A stretch of DNA of 29,525 nt from CAUZEB01 sp963578655 (GTDB lineage: Bacteria; Chloroflexota; Dehalococcoidia; Lucifugimonadales; CAUZEB01), in assembly GCA_963578655.1 (NCBI GenBank), contig CAUZEB010000005.1, forward strand, positions 1 to 29,525, in the 5' to 3' direction. Below are positions 1 through 8,517 of the stretch, one piece after another. Numbering within the stretch: the first letter of the stretch is position 1; each line of letters opens with the position of its first letter. The notes under the pieces were generated by a model. That model saw only the letters and a program-made list of their open reading frames with translations. It did not search any database and had not been told where the DNA came from. The translations under genes and the position numbers were made by a program.

Positions 1-293
1 TTGTCTTTCGCCATATTTTACCTAATGCTTTCGCTCCAATTATTGTACAAGCTACTTTCGTTGCAGCAGCCGCTGTTTTAATAGAGTCCTCTTTAAGTTT
101 TCTAGGAGCTGGTATACCTCCACGTATACCAAGTTGGGGTGGAATGATCTCTTTGTCGACTAATTACCTTAGTACAGCTCCATGGAACATCATATTTCCT
201 GGGGCATTCTTGACATTTACGGTGCTAGGTATAAGCCTGTTAGGGGATGGAATTAGAGATGTATTTGATCCCACATTACGTAGACGAGAGTGA
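1..293 (+). CDS. ABC transporter permease, DppC/OppC type (C-terminal part)
   Basis: Only the last 96 residues lie in the window; reading starts at base 3, and the stop is TGA at 291-293. The fragment begins VFRHILPNAFAPI, which is the EAA-type cytoplasmic loop of dipeptide/oligopeptide permeases that docks on the ATPase. It continues with ESSLSFLGAGI, PSWGGMIS and LTFTVLGISLLGDGIRDVFDP, all typical of the DppC/OppC C-terminus (BPD_transp_1 family). It would form part of an inner-membrane channel for peptides, nickel or related small substrates. It converges on the phosphotriesterase-like gene with a 24-base gap, so it is not in the same transcript as the solute-binding protein at 4165-5946, although that protein belongs to the matching transporter class. 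Family is certain; substrate is unknown. Confidence 0.93.
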   Translation, partial: VFRHILPNAFAPIIVQATFVAAAAVLIESSLSFLGAGIPPRIPSWGGMISLSTNYLSTAPWNIIFPGAFLTFTVLGISLLGDGIRDVFDPTLRRRE

Positions 294-317
294 AATTACG
301 GGAAGAAGAGTGAATAT

Positions 318-1433
318 TTAACTTACAGGCTGTTGAAATGTTAGAACTCTTCTCGGATTATCTACCATGATGGTGTGCAGTTCTTTTTCTGAGAGCCCTG
401 TTTTCATTAAATGAGGTATGAATTCTTCTAGGATGTAAGAATAACCGGTGCCACCGTAGCTTTTTAGTTGGACTTTGGTACATATATCTTGTGACAAAAG
501 AATTCTATTTAGAAATCCCTGGCTGATTAGAAACTTAACGGCTCTAGCGACGAGCGCGCTGCCTGACATCCATAGATAATCTGCCCACGGCTGGTTCCTG
601 TTTTGCGGTCCCCATGTTAAATGAGCTGCTGCACGGCCCACAAGGTCAAACTGTATGTACACTCCTCTGTTTAATAGCCTAATCATTTGTTCGAGATCTC
701 CAGCAATTAGGTCACTATGACCGAAGATAGTACGGGATAAATCAGCTCCTTCGTTCATGATAGTATCGGCTGTTAGATGCTTATCTAAGTCTCGACCTCC
801 CCAATGTAGCGATATAGGGGCACCGGTTACTCTGCTGGCCCTTGCAGCCGCCTTTACTACTTTCAATTCGGCAGGATCCAGGGGGTCACTTACTCCGATT
901 TCTCCAATGATCCCTGAACGAATATTAGAGCTACCAATGCCTATTGTTACATCGTTGATTATTATATTGGCAAGATCTTGTACGCTAAGTTTGCTCATCG
1001 CTTCATTATACGAATTCTTAGTGTACCAACCGGAGCCCATAATGATTTGCAGGCCAGTTATGAAAGCTATTCTACGGAGAGCGTCTGGATCTCGTCCTAC
1101 ACCTATGCTTGTAAGATCTACCAAGGTAGATCCACCTAGAAATCTGAATTCCATTACCTCATCAATTGCTATCTGTTCATCGTGTAAAAAGTATTGGTCT
1201 CGTATGAAGGGATAATCTTTAGTGGCTTCGGATAAATTATTTAATCCCAGAGATTGATCCCAATATGCTGCATCAGTTGCCGGGGTTTCTAGTTCTGGTT
1301 TACGAGTCCAGCTGGGCATAGGGGTAACCAATAGATGCTCATGCATAAGAGTAATACCTAATTCTTCAGGATCTAGAGGACCTAACACGGATAGTGCCAT
1401 GCCTTCAAGATTAGGTATATATTTTGAGTTCAT
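318..1433 (-). CDS. Phosphotriesterase-family metal-dependent hydrolase (copy 1)
   Basis: This is a 371-residue TIM-barrel amidohydrolase of the phosphotriesterase (PTE) / PHP group. The expected binuclear metal ligands are visible: H31 and H33 in LMHEHL, the bridging residue E178 in GIIGEIG, H210 in ISLHWGG, H239 in FGHSDL and D316 in LLSQDIC. The bridging ligand is Glu, as in E. coli PHP, and not the carboxylated Lys of true phosphotriesterases and lactonases. A real paraoxonase activity is therefore doubtful, and hydrolysis of an ester, lactone or amide is more plausible. It is the last gene of the minus-strand run, 33 bases after its paralogue. The ATG at 1433 has only a weak AAAGG upstream. 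The ATG at 1400 (residue 12) is an alternative, but the longer form aligns better with the paralogue's N-terminus. Substrate is not deducible from sequence. Confidence 0.9.
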   Translation of the reverse strand: MNSKYIPNLEGMALSVLGPLDPEELGITLMHEHLLVTPMPSWTRKPELETPATDAAYWDQSLGLNNLSEATKDYPFIRDQYFLHDEQIAIDEVMEFRFLGGSTLVDLTSIGVGRDPDALRRIAFITGLQIIMGSGWYTKNSYNEAMSKLSVQDLANIIINDVTIGIGSSNIRSGIIGEIGVSDPLDPAELKVVKAAARASRVTGAPISLHWGGRDLDKHLTADTIMNEGADLSRTIFGHSDLIAGDLEQMIRLLNRGVYIQFDLVGRAAAHLTWGPQNRNQPWADYLWMSGSALVARAVKFLISQGFLNRILLSQDICTKVQLKSYGGTGYSYILEEFIPHLMKTGLSEKELHTIMVDNPRRVLTFQQPVS

Positions 1434-1466
1434 TGATGAAAGTATTACCTTTAACTATAAGTTTAG

Positions 1467-2594
1467 TTATTGTGGTTCCGCGAAGGTTAATACCCTTTTG
1501 GGATTTTCCACCATAATTGTAAAGATTTGCTTGTCACTTACTCCCAACTTTTTCAAATTGGGCAGAAAATGCTCTAGTAAAAAGGAATATCCTGTTCCTC
1601 CGTGGCTTTTCAGTTGTTTCTTTTGACAAACATCCTGAGACAATATAATACGGTCGATATAGCCTAGCTCTATTAGCTTGCAAACTGTATCGGCGATAAG
1701 AGCATTGAGGCTAGCCTCTGCGTAGTCTAACCAGGGGGAGTCCGGGTTAGGAAAGCCCCATGAAAGAGGTACATCAACTCGACCAGTTATGTCGAATTCG
1801 ATATATATTCCACGTTCCAGCAGTCGCATCATTTGATCCATGTCATCAGCAATCAAATCGCTATGTCCAAAAACTGTCCTAGAGAGATCACCGCCTTCAT
1901 TCTGAATGATGTCTGCTATCTGGTGTTTTTCGTTTTTAGTTCCACCCCAGTGTATGGAAATCGGCGCGCCGGTAGCTCTACTTGCCCTTGCTGATGCTTG
2001 CATCACTTTAATTTCATTATTTGTTAAGGGCTCTCCTTGGATACCCACTTCCCCAATAATACCGGAGCGAATTCCAGTGTCACCAACACCTATACTGATA
2101 TCACGTATGATCGTTTCTTCTAGATCTGTGATCGTAAGGCTGTCCATATCGGGTGGATAAAGAGACTTCACGTACCAACTAGAACCCATAACAATGTTTA
2201 AACCAGTGGCATTGGATACACGAAGTAAAGCATGAGGATCCCGACGGATTCCAATATTGGTTAAGTCGACCAACGTTGACCCCCCGTAATACTTAAATTC
2301 CATAGCCTCTGGTGTGACCAATTTTTCATCGTTAAATCTGTAGTTGTCGTCTATGCTTCTACTGTGTCTACGATTGAATTCAAGGTTCTCGATTATAAGC
2401 TTTTGATCGAATTTGGCTGCAATGGTTGCAGGAGTTGAAGTTGTGGGGATTCTGCCACCCATACTGGCATCGCTCCATATGAATAAGTGCTCATGAAGGA
2501 GGGTAACACCTAGTTCGTCCGGGTCAATGGGACCTCTAACTGTCATTGCCTTGCCAGTATTGTGGAGGTTAGGTTCTTTAAGACGAATTACCAT
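1467..2594 (-). CDS. Phosphotriesterase-family metal-dependent hydrolase (copy 2)
   Basis: This 375-residue protein is a close tandem paralogue of the downstream copy. Both share LGP/RGP-DP-ELG, HEHL, GGSTLVDLT, GIIGE-G, GAPIS-HWGG, DLSRT-FGHSDLI, LSQD and KSHGGTGYS/KSYGGTGYS blocks. Metal ligands are in place: H34 and H36 (LLHEHL), bridging E182 (GIIGEVG), H215, H244 and D321 (ILSQDVC). As in the neighbour, Glu replaces the carbamylated Lys, which is the PHP-type arrangement. The start is ATG with AGAGGAG upstream at good spacing. It follows the aminotransferase by 61 bases and is probably cotranscribed with it. The specificity-forming loops between strands differ between the two copies, so they may act on related but different substrates, or sequentially. 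Function beyond hydrolase is inference. Confidence 0.9.
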   Translation of the reverse strand: MVIRLKEPNLHNTGKAMTVRGPIDPDELGVTLLHEHLFIWSDASMGGRIPTTSTPATIAAKFDQKLIIENLEFNRRHSRSIDDNYRFNDEKLVTPEAMEFKYYGGSTLVDLTNIGIRRDPHALLRVSNATGLNIVMGSSWYVKSLYPPDMDSLTITDLEETIIRDISIGVGDTGIRSGIIGEVGIQGEPLTNNEIKVMQASARASRATGAPISIHWGGTKNEKHQIADIIQNEGGDLSRTVFGHSDLIADDMDQMMRLLERGIYIEFDITGRVDVPLSWGFPNPDSPWLDYAEASLNALIADTVCKLIELGYIDRIILSQDVCQKKQLKSHGGTGYSFLLEHFLPNLKKLGVSDKQIFTIMVENPKRVLTFAEPQ

Positions 2595-2655
2595 GACTTA
2601 TTCTCCTCTGGAACAAATCTTAGAGATTGGTGTGGTTCTAATTTAAATAATTAAT

Positions 2656-4038
2656 TTACGAAAGTGATAGGTCTTGTTTAACTTCAGCTATGGTTTTATC
2701 CATTATCGAGATCAATTGATCGATCTCATCTCTAGTGATACAAAGGGGAGGGCAGACCACTAAGTGTTCATTGCTTCCTCTAGCGAGTATAAGACCGTTT
2801 TCGAATAGTCTATTGTTTAACAGTGTGCCAAAGTTAAATTTATGATCGATCGATTCCTTTGTTTCACGGTCTTTATGAAAGATCACACCAGCAAACAATC
2901 CTTTTGCTCTCACATCTCCGATAATCTTATGTTTACCCTTCAGCTCCTGAAGACCGTCCAAGAGGTAATCGCCCATTTCCACCGAATTTTTTAAAAGCTC
3001 TTCACTTTCGATTATTCGAATGTTTTCCAGAGCAGCGGCTGCACATGCAGGATGACCTCCGTGGGTAAATATGTGACGGAAAGTCACTTCCTCGCTGCCA
3101 ATAAATACATCGGCAATGGACTTTCGGGCGATTGCGCCACTCATTGGCAGGTAGCCGCTTGTAAATCCTTTCCCCATGGACATTATATCCGGTGTTATCC
3201 CCCAATGTTCACATGCAAACATTTTGCCAGTTCTTCCAAATCCTGTAACAACCTCATCTGCAATTAGTAAAACACCGTTCGTATCACAGATCTCTCTTAA
3301 CATTGGCCAGTATTCATCACCTGGAATAGCGGCTCCATTACTAGCACTGATTGGTTCAGCTATCACGGCAGCTATTGACCTAGGTCCATAAAACTTAATA
3401 GCATCCGCTACCGCGTTGGCGCACCTCACTGAACATTCATAGGGTGTCGTACCTCCCAATGGGCAGCGATAGGGATCTGGCGTGGGAACATGGACCACCC
3501 CAGGCATCACTGGTTCATATGGTTCATTAGAACTGACTCCACCTCCTAAACTAAGGGTAGCAAACGTACCTCCATGGTAAGATTGTTGACGGCTGATGAA
3601 ACGATATCTTGTAGGTTCACCCATCCTGTGGTGATAGGATTTAACCAATTTAATTGCTGTTTCATTTGCTTCAGAACCGCCACTGGTAAAAAACACACGA
3701 GAAAGGTCTCCTGGTGTAATCTCGGCTAACTTTTCTGCCAATTGCATTCCGGGAATGGTAGCTGAACCCCATGGCATGAAACTTAAATCTTTCATTTGTT
3801 CATATACTACGTCGGCTATCTCGGGGCGTCCGTATCCGATGTTCCTTACAGCTAGCCCAGCATGGCCGTCTATATATTCACGTCCTTCACTGTCTTGAAC
3901 AATGGATCCTTTGCCACTTACAATGACACGTGGTCCTCCCTTTTCGGCCATTTCACTCGGTTCCCGGCCATATATCCACAAGTGCTCTAAGGAACTATCT
4001 TTCAGCCTTTTAATTTCGATCTCGTCTAATTTCGCCAT
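2656..4038 (-). CDS. Class III (omega) aminotransferase, PLP-dependent (copy 1)
   Basis: The protein has 460 residues counted from the ATG at 4038. I chose this start because AAGGGAG lies five bases upstream; a GTG two codons earlier has no room for a ribosome site. Fold-type I class III aminotransferase features are clear: TSGGSEANETA binds PLP phosphate, SYHGGT stacks on PLP, ADEVVTGFGRTG carries the Asp (about residue 261), and the Schiff-base Lys is in SMGKGFTSGYLP (about residue 290). The family (taurine-, beta-alanine-, GABA- and amine-pyruvate transaminases) moves an amino group from an omega-amino acid or amine to an oxoacid. The exact donor cannot be named. It lies between the solute-binding lipoprotein and two hydrolases on one strand, suggesting uptake, hydrolysis and transamination of one nitrogenous compound. 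It is paralogous to the enzyme at 20500-21870. Confidence 0.92.
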   Translation of the reverse strand: MAKLDEIEIKRLKDSSLEHLWIYGREPSEMAEKGGPRVIVSGKGSIVQDSEGREYIDGHAGLAVRNIGYGRPEIADVVYEQMKDLSFMPWGSATIPGMQLAEKLAEITPGDLSRVFFTSGGSEANETAIKLVKSYHHRMGEPTRYRFISRQQSYHGGTFATLSLGGGVSSNEPYEPVMPGVVHVPTPDPYRCPLGGTTPYECSVRCANAVADAIKFYGPRSIAAVIAEPISASNGAAIPGDEYWPMLREICDTNGVLLIADEVVTGFGRTGKMFACEHWGITPDIMSMGKGFTSGYLPMSGAIARKSIADVFIGSEEVTFRHIFTHGGHPACAAAALENIRIIESEELLKNSVEMGDYLLDGLQELKGKHKIIGDVRAKGLFAGVIFHKDRETKESIDHKFNFGTLLNNRLFENGLILARGSNEHLVVCPPLCITRDEIDQLISIMDKTIAEVKQDLSLS

Positions 4039-4091
4039 TCCCACTCCCTTTTCAAGAACTACATAAGTTTAGGTTCATTGTATGCTATACG

Positions 4092-4139
4092 ACGGATGCC
4101 AAATCGGGGAGCTAATTAGCCCCCCGATTTGGCATCCGT
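4092..4139 (-). other. Long perfect inverted repeat in the intergenic region
   Basis: Two 18-base arms (4092-4109 and 4122-4139, beginning acggatgcc) pair without a mismatch. The 12-base loop contains a further palindrome, gctaattagc. It lies between the solute-binding protein stop and the aminotransferase start. Neither side is followed by a T-run, so it is not a textbook intrinsic terminator. An mRNA-stabilising or processing stem that gives the binding protein more transcript than downstream genes, or a Rho-assisted terminator, are both possible. Confidence 0.8.
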
Positions 4140-4164
4140 TAGATAATAGGAATTAACAAAATGG

Positions 4165-5946
4165 TTAATCGGTTCGCCAGGTATTGTAGAAGTGGAATCC
4201 ACCTCCAAGCAGAGTCAAATTCCTTATGTTACTTTGATGGTAGTGTATCCTTTGGAACATACCGAAGCTGATTGTAGGAACTTTCTGAGCAAACATAACA
4301 TTAATTTCGTCAACTATAGATCGTTTCTGATCTTCCTCGATTGCAGAGATGAAATCCTTCTGAATTTGTTGCATTTCCGCGTCTTCAAAAGGAACAACGA
4401 AAGTTCCGGCTAACATTGGGTCAAAGGCAGGGCTTCCTCTAAATCCTAGGCCCCATCTGTCTGCCAGTATATTGTACGTTCCTTCTCGAATACGACCAAT
4501 TATTGTTGCCCAGTCTTGTGCAGGGAAATCAACATTTATCCCAATCGATTCAAGTAGAGCGGCAACCACTACACCAGTAGCATTCAGGTCTTGGATGTCA
4601 GTGGGCGCCCATAAAACAATGGCTTCTCCGTCGTATCCCGCCTCTGCTAACAGTTGACGCGCTAAGTCCGGATTACGTTGATCATACCATTCATCGGCAG
4701 CATTGCTTGTCCAAACTGTTCCACATACGTACCGAGAAGAGCAGCGCACCCAGAAATCTCGTGGAGCGTTGGCATCCATTACGTGCTCAATGTTAACCGC
4801 TGCTTGTATAGCTTGCCTGACGAGCACATTGTCAGTGGGTGAAAGTTTCGTGTTGAAGTCGATAGTTGGTATATTACCTGTGTCCGTGATTACTCTGTTA
4901 ACATTCTTATCTGGATCTAAAACTGAAGCAAAATTGTGCGGAACTTCTGTCACAACGTCTACTTGACCGGTTCTCAATGAAGCGACCTTAGTTTCTACAG
5001 CAGGTACTTCTAGAAACTCGATTCTGTCAAAGTATGCAATCTTTTCACCGGTCTTTCCATCTGACGGTTTATCGCTGGCTATGTATCCGTCATGTCTTTC
5101 GAGTATTATCCTGTCGCCCCGTATCCAATTCTGTAGGTAATACGGACCAGTACCGAGTGCACATTCAGAGCCGAAGTCTGTGCTATAAGGAACCTTTGCG
5201 CATTCCTCCGTATATATCATTGCAGGTTTACCCGTGGTTGCCATAGCACCAAATAACACACCGAAGGGTTCGCTAAATGTGAATTGAATGGTATCCTCGT
5301 CAACTTTTATAAGTCCATCTTTTCCACTCACCATGAAAGAAGTCGCCAGCTTTCCGCCTCCACTGGCGTCGAACCATCGCCTGAGGGATTGGACCACGGC
5401 ATCCGACGTCATCATGTCCCCAGTGTGGAACCGTGCCTCTCGGAAATTCAGAGTAAGAACTAAGCCGTCACCAGTTAAATCCCAATCAGATACTAGTTCT
5501 GGTTCACCGTTTAAATTACTATCCCATCCGAATGGTCTCTCATACAGATGTTCACCTGGATATCCGCTACCAGATGCGTTTGTGAAACTCCTGTCGAGAG
5601 ATGGGGGACTTCCTCTGGATATCATCTTGAGAGTCCCGCCAAAGACTGGATCAGTTTTCACAACTGCCGTAGGAGCGGATCTAACCATCGGGGCCGATGT
5701 AGGAGTTGCTAATGGAGCTTGGGATCCTCTAGATGGTTTTGCTGTGGCGGCTGGCAAAGCGCTTGCAGGTTTGCTAGGTGATTGACTCTGACTTGACACC
5801 TTTTGGGCTTTTTCAGCAGGAGCAGCAGCAGCAGCAGCTTTTGCGGCTTTGGGAGCTACGGGCTCTTCCGCTTCGCCACAAGCAGCAAAAACTGCTGAGA
5901 ACGCCAGGACCGTAAGTGCAAGAAATAACATTCTTCTAAGTTTCAA
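4165..5946 (-). CDS. ABC transporter solute-binding lipoprotein, family 5 (peptide/nickel type)
   Basis: This is a 593-residue extracytoplasmic binding protein. The N-terminus has a Lys/Arg n-region, a hydrophobic stretch and a lipobox ending FAAC with C23 as the lipidated residue. Residues of about 28-100 form an Ala/Pro/Ser/Thr-rich tether. The mature SBP_bac_5 fold starts at FGGTLKM and includes the usual blocks: WDLTGDGLVLTLNFR, FHTGDMMTSDAVV, FSEPFG, GTGPYYL, DRIEFLEVP and VRQAIQAAVN. It would capture an oligopeptide, nickel chelate, opine or similar ligand for a Dpp/Opp-type permease. The start is TTG, chosen because AAGGAG sits six bases upstream and the next ATG (residue 6) would cut the basic n-region. 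It heads the minus-strand block, and no permease or ATPase gene follows it here. Ligand is unknown. Confidence 0.93.
   Translation of the reverse strand: MKLRRMLFLALTVLAFSAVFAACGEAEEPVAPKAAKAAAAAAPAEKAQKVSSQSQSPSKPASALPAATAKPSRGSQAPLATPTSAPMVRSAPTAVVKTDPVFGGTLKMISRGSPPSLDRSFTNASGSGYPGEHLYERPFGWDSNLNGEPELVSDWDLTGDGLVLTLNFREARFHTGDMMTSDAVVQSLRRWFDASGGGKLATSFMVSGKDGLIKVDEDTIQFTFSEPFGVLFGAMATTGKPAMIYTEECAKVPYSTDFGSECALGTGPYYLQNWIRGDRIILERHDGYIASDKPSDGKTGEKIAYFDRIEFLEVPAVETKVASLRTGQVDVVTEVPHNFASVLDPDKNVNRVITDTGNIPTIDFNTKLSPTDNVLVRQAIQAAVNIEHVMDANAPRDFWVRCSSRYVCGTVWTSNAADEWYDQRNPDLARQLLAEAGYDGEAIVLWAPTDIQDLNATGVVVAALLESIGINVDFPAQDWATIIGRIREGTYNILADRWGLGFRGSPAFDPMLAGTFVVPFEDAEMQQIQKDFISAIEEDQKRSIVDEINVMFAQKVPTISFGMFQRIHYHQSNIRNLTLLGGGFHFYNTWRTD
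5821..5838. repeat. Trinucleotide repeat (agc)6 inside the lipoprotein linker
   Basis: Six uninterrupted agc units on the plus strand encode a run of alanines in the linker after the lipidated Cys of the solute-binding protein. In-frame slippage here would only change tether length. Confidence 0.85.
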
Positions 5947-5986
5947 TATACTCTCCTTAAGAGACTAAGATTCAAGCGACATATAG

Positions 5987-6005
5987 GCCCAGCAAACCGC
6001 TGGGC
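5987..6005 (-). other. Small hairpin in the 5' leader of the solute-binding protein gene
   Basis: The arms GCCCAGC (5987-5993) and GCTGGGC (5999-6005) pair over a five-base loop. The hairpin falls between the predicted promoter and the ribosome site, within the expected leader RNA. It may stabilise the mRNA; no regulatory role is shown. Confidence 0.45.
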
Positions 6006-6027
6006 AAAACTGTAACTATGGCCCGCA

Positions 6028-6055
6028 AGTATAGCAGAGTCTACATGCATGTCAA
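6028..6055 (-). promoter_or_regulatory. Sigma70-like promoter for the solute-binding protein gene
   Basis: Reading the minus strand, a perfect TTGACA (6055-6050) is followed after 16 bases by TATACT (6033-6028). It gives a leader of about 75 bases before the TTG start. Both hexamers and the spacing are good for a housekeeping promoter. Confidence 0.65.
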
Positions 6056-6236
6056 GGTACATAGCCTCGGTTAATCGCGGACTTGATTGTTCTTCGCAAC
6101 TTAAATACCGTATATATCGCAGAGGATGAATATCCAGATTAATCGTTAACTGACAAATGCAACGTTTATGGAGATTGTTTCCTCCTGCCTGGAAGGTATC
6201 TAGTTCGTAGTTAATAGGAATAGTTTAGATATAAAG

Positions 6237-8315
6237 ATGCAATACCTAAATGTAAACATTCTAGTTTTAGTAGTGGTCATTTTCTTATCTTGCACTAGTG
6301 ATCTTGATGACAATGTAATCTCAGCAATACCCGCCGTTGCGCCATTTACCAATGTAGCCGAAGTAGCTTTAGTAGACGGTTATCAACTTTGGAACGATAG
6401 GCCGGGAGTAGTGGTTTTTGATTATGATCGGGATGGTGACCAAGATTTGTATTTTACTCAGAGGGCAGGTAGCGCGAACCTATTGTATAGAAATGATGGC
6501 AATGCCAGGTTTACAGATGTAGGACAAGATGCCGGCGTCGCAGCTTTTAATAGTAACAGTACCGGAGCAGTGGCATGTGATATTAATAATGATGGATATC
6601 AAGATCTATACGTAGGCGCTTGGGGGGACAGCAAAGATAAACTCGGATTCAGATCTCCAAGTGAAAGCCAAGGTAACATTGATAGCCTCTTCCTGAATAA
6701 TAGAGATGGGTCATTCAAAGATATAACACGAGAAGCTTTTGGCGTAGACGCTAATATACGTTCTGCAACCAGCGTGGCCTGTGCTGATGTAGATAATGAT
6801 GGATGGATTGATATTTATGTGGGCAACTTGATGTCCGAAGATTTCCGTGACTTCAAGTCTGCCTCCCATCCGGGACATTACAATATGTTGTATCTCAACA
6901 ATGGAGACCTCACCTTTGTAGAGATATCTAAAGATGCAGGTGTGGCTGGCCCTCAGATACTTATGAATGACCAGAATGGTATGCCAATTCGGTTTAAAGA
7001 TACTCGATCTGGAGAAGAGTTCGTAGGATACGATCCGACTAACTTTGATGGTTTAGGCAATCAGATTGGTGAACCTACTGGCCAAACTCATTCTGTGCTC
7101 TTTATGGATTATGATAAAGATGGTGACCAGGATATTTGGATAGCTAATGACGGAGATAGGATTCACTTATTCCGCAACGATTCTGTTCCTGGCCACATCA
7201 AATTTAAAGACATTTCCGCATTGACAGGGATTGACAAGGTCGGCGCTTGGATGGGATTCGCTGTTGCTGATTATGATGGCGACACTGATCTTGACGTATT
7301 TATTACAAATATGGGATATCATCCGCGTACAAGAAAACCCAGAGCAGACCCCAATGGTTCTTGTGAGTATCATGAACAGTTCATCTGGGGAACGTGCTTA
7401 CACTTCTTTCTTGAAAATAATAGAGTGAATCCACGTGATGGTACGGGTCCGATGGAAGTTTTCACCGATATTGCCCAGGAAATTGGAGTAACTCCTAGTC
7501 CATATATGCCACCTGAATCCTTGGACCCATCTAATATACATTCAGAACAAGAACAACCCTCAGGGTTAGGTGCGTACGAATTTGGATTTGGTGCGACTTT
7601 CTTTGATTATGACAACGACGGTGATCAAGATTTATATTGGTTAGGATCGACCATTGCCAGAGGTGAGGCTCCAGGTGGACAGATGTTTCCTTCAGCTGGG
7701 CGCATGTTACGTCGCGTCAATATTGGGTTTGAAGATATAACCGTTAGAGCTCGATTACTTGATATCACTGGTGTGTACTACCGCCTGTTGGGTCAGGAAG
7801 ACAATCTCGAAGAGCTTAGAATTTCTCCGAAATTTCATGAAAATGGTAAAGGATTAGCTCATGGCGATTTAAATAATGATGGCTATTTAGATCTGATTGG
7901 AACTAATAGTAGTGGAGATAAATATCGAACGGCTAAACCATCAATTGCAATGATGGATAAGGTCCCTGGTCCAATTTTTGTGTGGATGAATAGTGGAGGA
8001 AATAATCATTGGATTACTCTTAAGTTAAGAGGCAGGATGGCAGTGGATGGTACTGGCAGTAATGCAGATGGTATCGGATCAAGAGTTTACGTAACGACAG
8101 TTTCGTTTGAGAATATCGATCAGGTTCTCATACAAGTCCAAGAAGTCCGTGCGGGATCTAGCTATTTATCCATGGACAGTATAGAACTTGAGTTCGGGGT
8201 AGGCGCTGCTACTAGCATAAAAGAGATAGAGGTGCATTGGCCTAGTGGAAGGAAACAAATACTGACAGATATTCCGGTAAATCAAGTTTTGGAAGTAACG
8301 GAGCCCCGTTCTTAG
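6237..8315 (+). CDS. FG-GAP/VCBS repeat lipoprotein with ASPIC/UnbV C-terminal domain (CRTAC1-like)
   Basis: This 692-residue protein is probably exported and lipid-anchored. The N-terminus is hydrophobic and ends at Cys19 (FLSC, an imperfect lipobox). At least seven DxDxDGxxD-like calcium-binding loops mark FG-GAP/VCBS beta-propeller blades: DYDRDGDQD, DINNDGYQD, DVDNDGWID, DYDKDGDQD, DYDGDTDLD, DYDNDGDQD and DLNNDGYLD. The last ~110 residues, from NHWITLKLRG through GIGSRV, EVRAGSSYLS and VHWPSGRKQ, match the ASPIC/UnbV domain that usually ends such proteins. The family is linked to extracellular binding or adhesion, and no catalytic motif is seen. The ATG has only a poor ribosome site. It is divergent from the solute-binding protein gene (290-base gap) and its stop is eight bases from the 3' end of the opposing tRNA. 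Confidence 0.93.
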   Translation: MQYLNVNILVLVVVIFLSCTSDLDDNVISAIPAVAPFTNVAEVALVDGYQLWNDRPGVVVFDYDRDGDQDLYFTQRAGSANLLYRNDGNARFTDVGQDAGVAAFNSNSTGAVACDINNDGYQDLYVGAWGDSKDKLGFRSPSESQGNIDSLFLNNRDGSFKDITREAFGVDANIRSATSVACADVDNDGWIDIYVGNLMSEDFRDFKSASHPGHYNMLYLNNGDLTFVEISKDAGVAGPQILMNDQNGMPIRFKDTRSGEEFVGYDPTNFDGLGNQIGEPTGQTHSVLFMDYDKDGDQDIWIANDGDRIHLFRNDSVPGHIKFKDISALTGIDKVGAWMGFAVADYDGDTDLDVFITNMGYHPRTRKPRADPNGSCEYHEQFIWGTCLHFFLENNRVNPRDGTGPMEVFTDIAQEIGVTPSPYMPPESLDPSNIHSEQEQPSGLGAYEFGFGATFFDYDNDGDQDLYWLGSTIARGEAPGGQMFPSAGRMLRRVNIGFEDITVRARLLDITGVYYRLLGQEDNLEELRISPKFHENGKGLAHGDLNNDGYLDLIGTNSSGDKYRTAKPSIAMMDKVPGPIFVWMNSGGNNHWITLKLRGRMAVDGTGSNADGIGSRVYVTTVSFENIDQVLIQVQEVRAGSSYLSMDSIELEFGVGAATSIKEIEVHWPSGRKQILTDIPVNQVLEVTEPRS

Positions 8316-8323
8316 TCTAGATG

Positions 8324-8398
8324 TGGAGCGGGGGACGGGATTCGAACCCGCGACACCCTGCTTGGAAGGCAGGAACTCTACCGCTGAGTTACCCCCGC
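8324..8398 (-). tRNA. tRNA-Gly (anticodon UCC)
   Basis: The 75-base gene includes an encoded CCA (8326-8324). The acceptor arm GCGGGGG pairs with CCCCCGC, the D arm is ACTC/GAGT, and the anticodon stem CCTGC/GCAGG encloses CTTCCAA with anticodon TCC. The T arm GCGGG/CCCGT encloses TTCGAAT. All arms pair, with one G-U in the T stem. It reads GGA (and by wobble GGG) glycine codons. Confidence 0.97.
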
Positions 8399-8407
8399 TT
8401 ATTATCA

Positions 8408-8436
8408 AGGATAAAGTTGACAACGTCTATCGTCAA
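8408..8436 (-). promoter_or_regulatory. Promoter of tRNA-Gly
   Basis: On the minus strand TTGACG (8436-8431) is separated by 17 bases from TATCCT (8413-8408). The -10 element ends nine bases before the mature tRNA 5' end, so the gene can be transcribed independently of polA. Confidence 0.55.
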
Positions 8437-8517
8437 CCATTACATCGGTTAAATGCTATACGATATTATAAGAATTTTAAATCTCAGGTAATTTAAGCAG
8501 ATATTTTATAGATTATG

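Noticed and set aside
4092..4139. Insertion-sequence or MITE end
   Set aside because: There is no transposase, no target-site duplication and only one copy in the window; kept as a plain hairpin.
5288..5785. 165-codon plus-strand frame inside the solute-binding protein gene
   Set aside because: It is the antisense shadow of a well-supported gene, with no recognisable domain.
8399..8517. Possible hairpin gttgac/gtcaac as the polA terminator
   Set aside because: The stem is only six bases with a ten-base loop, has no T-run, and it overlaps the tRNA promoter elements.
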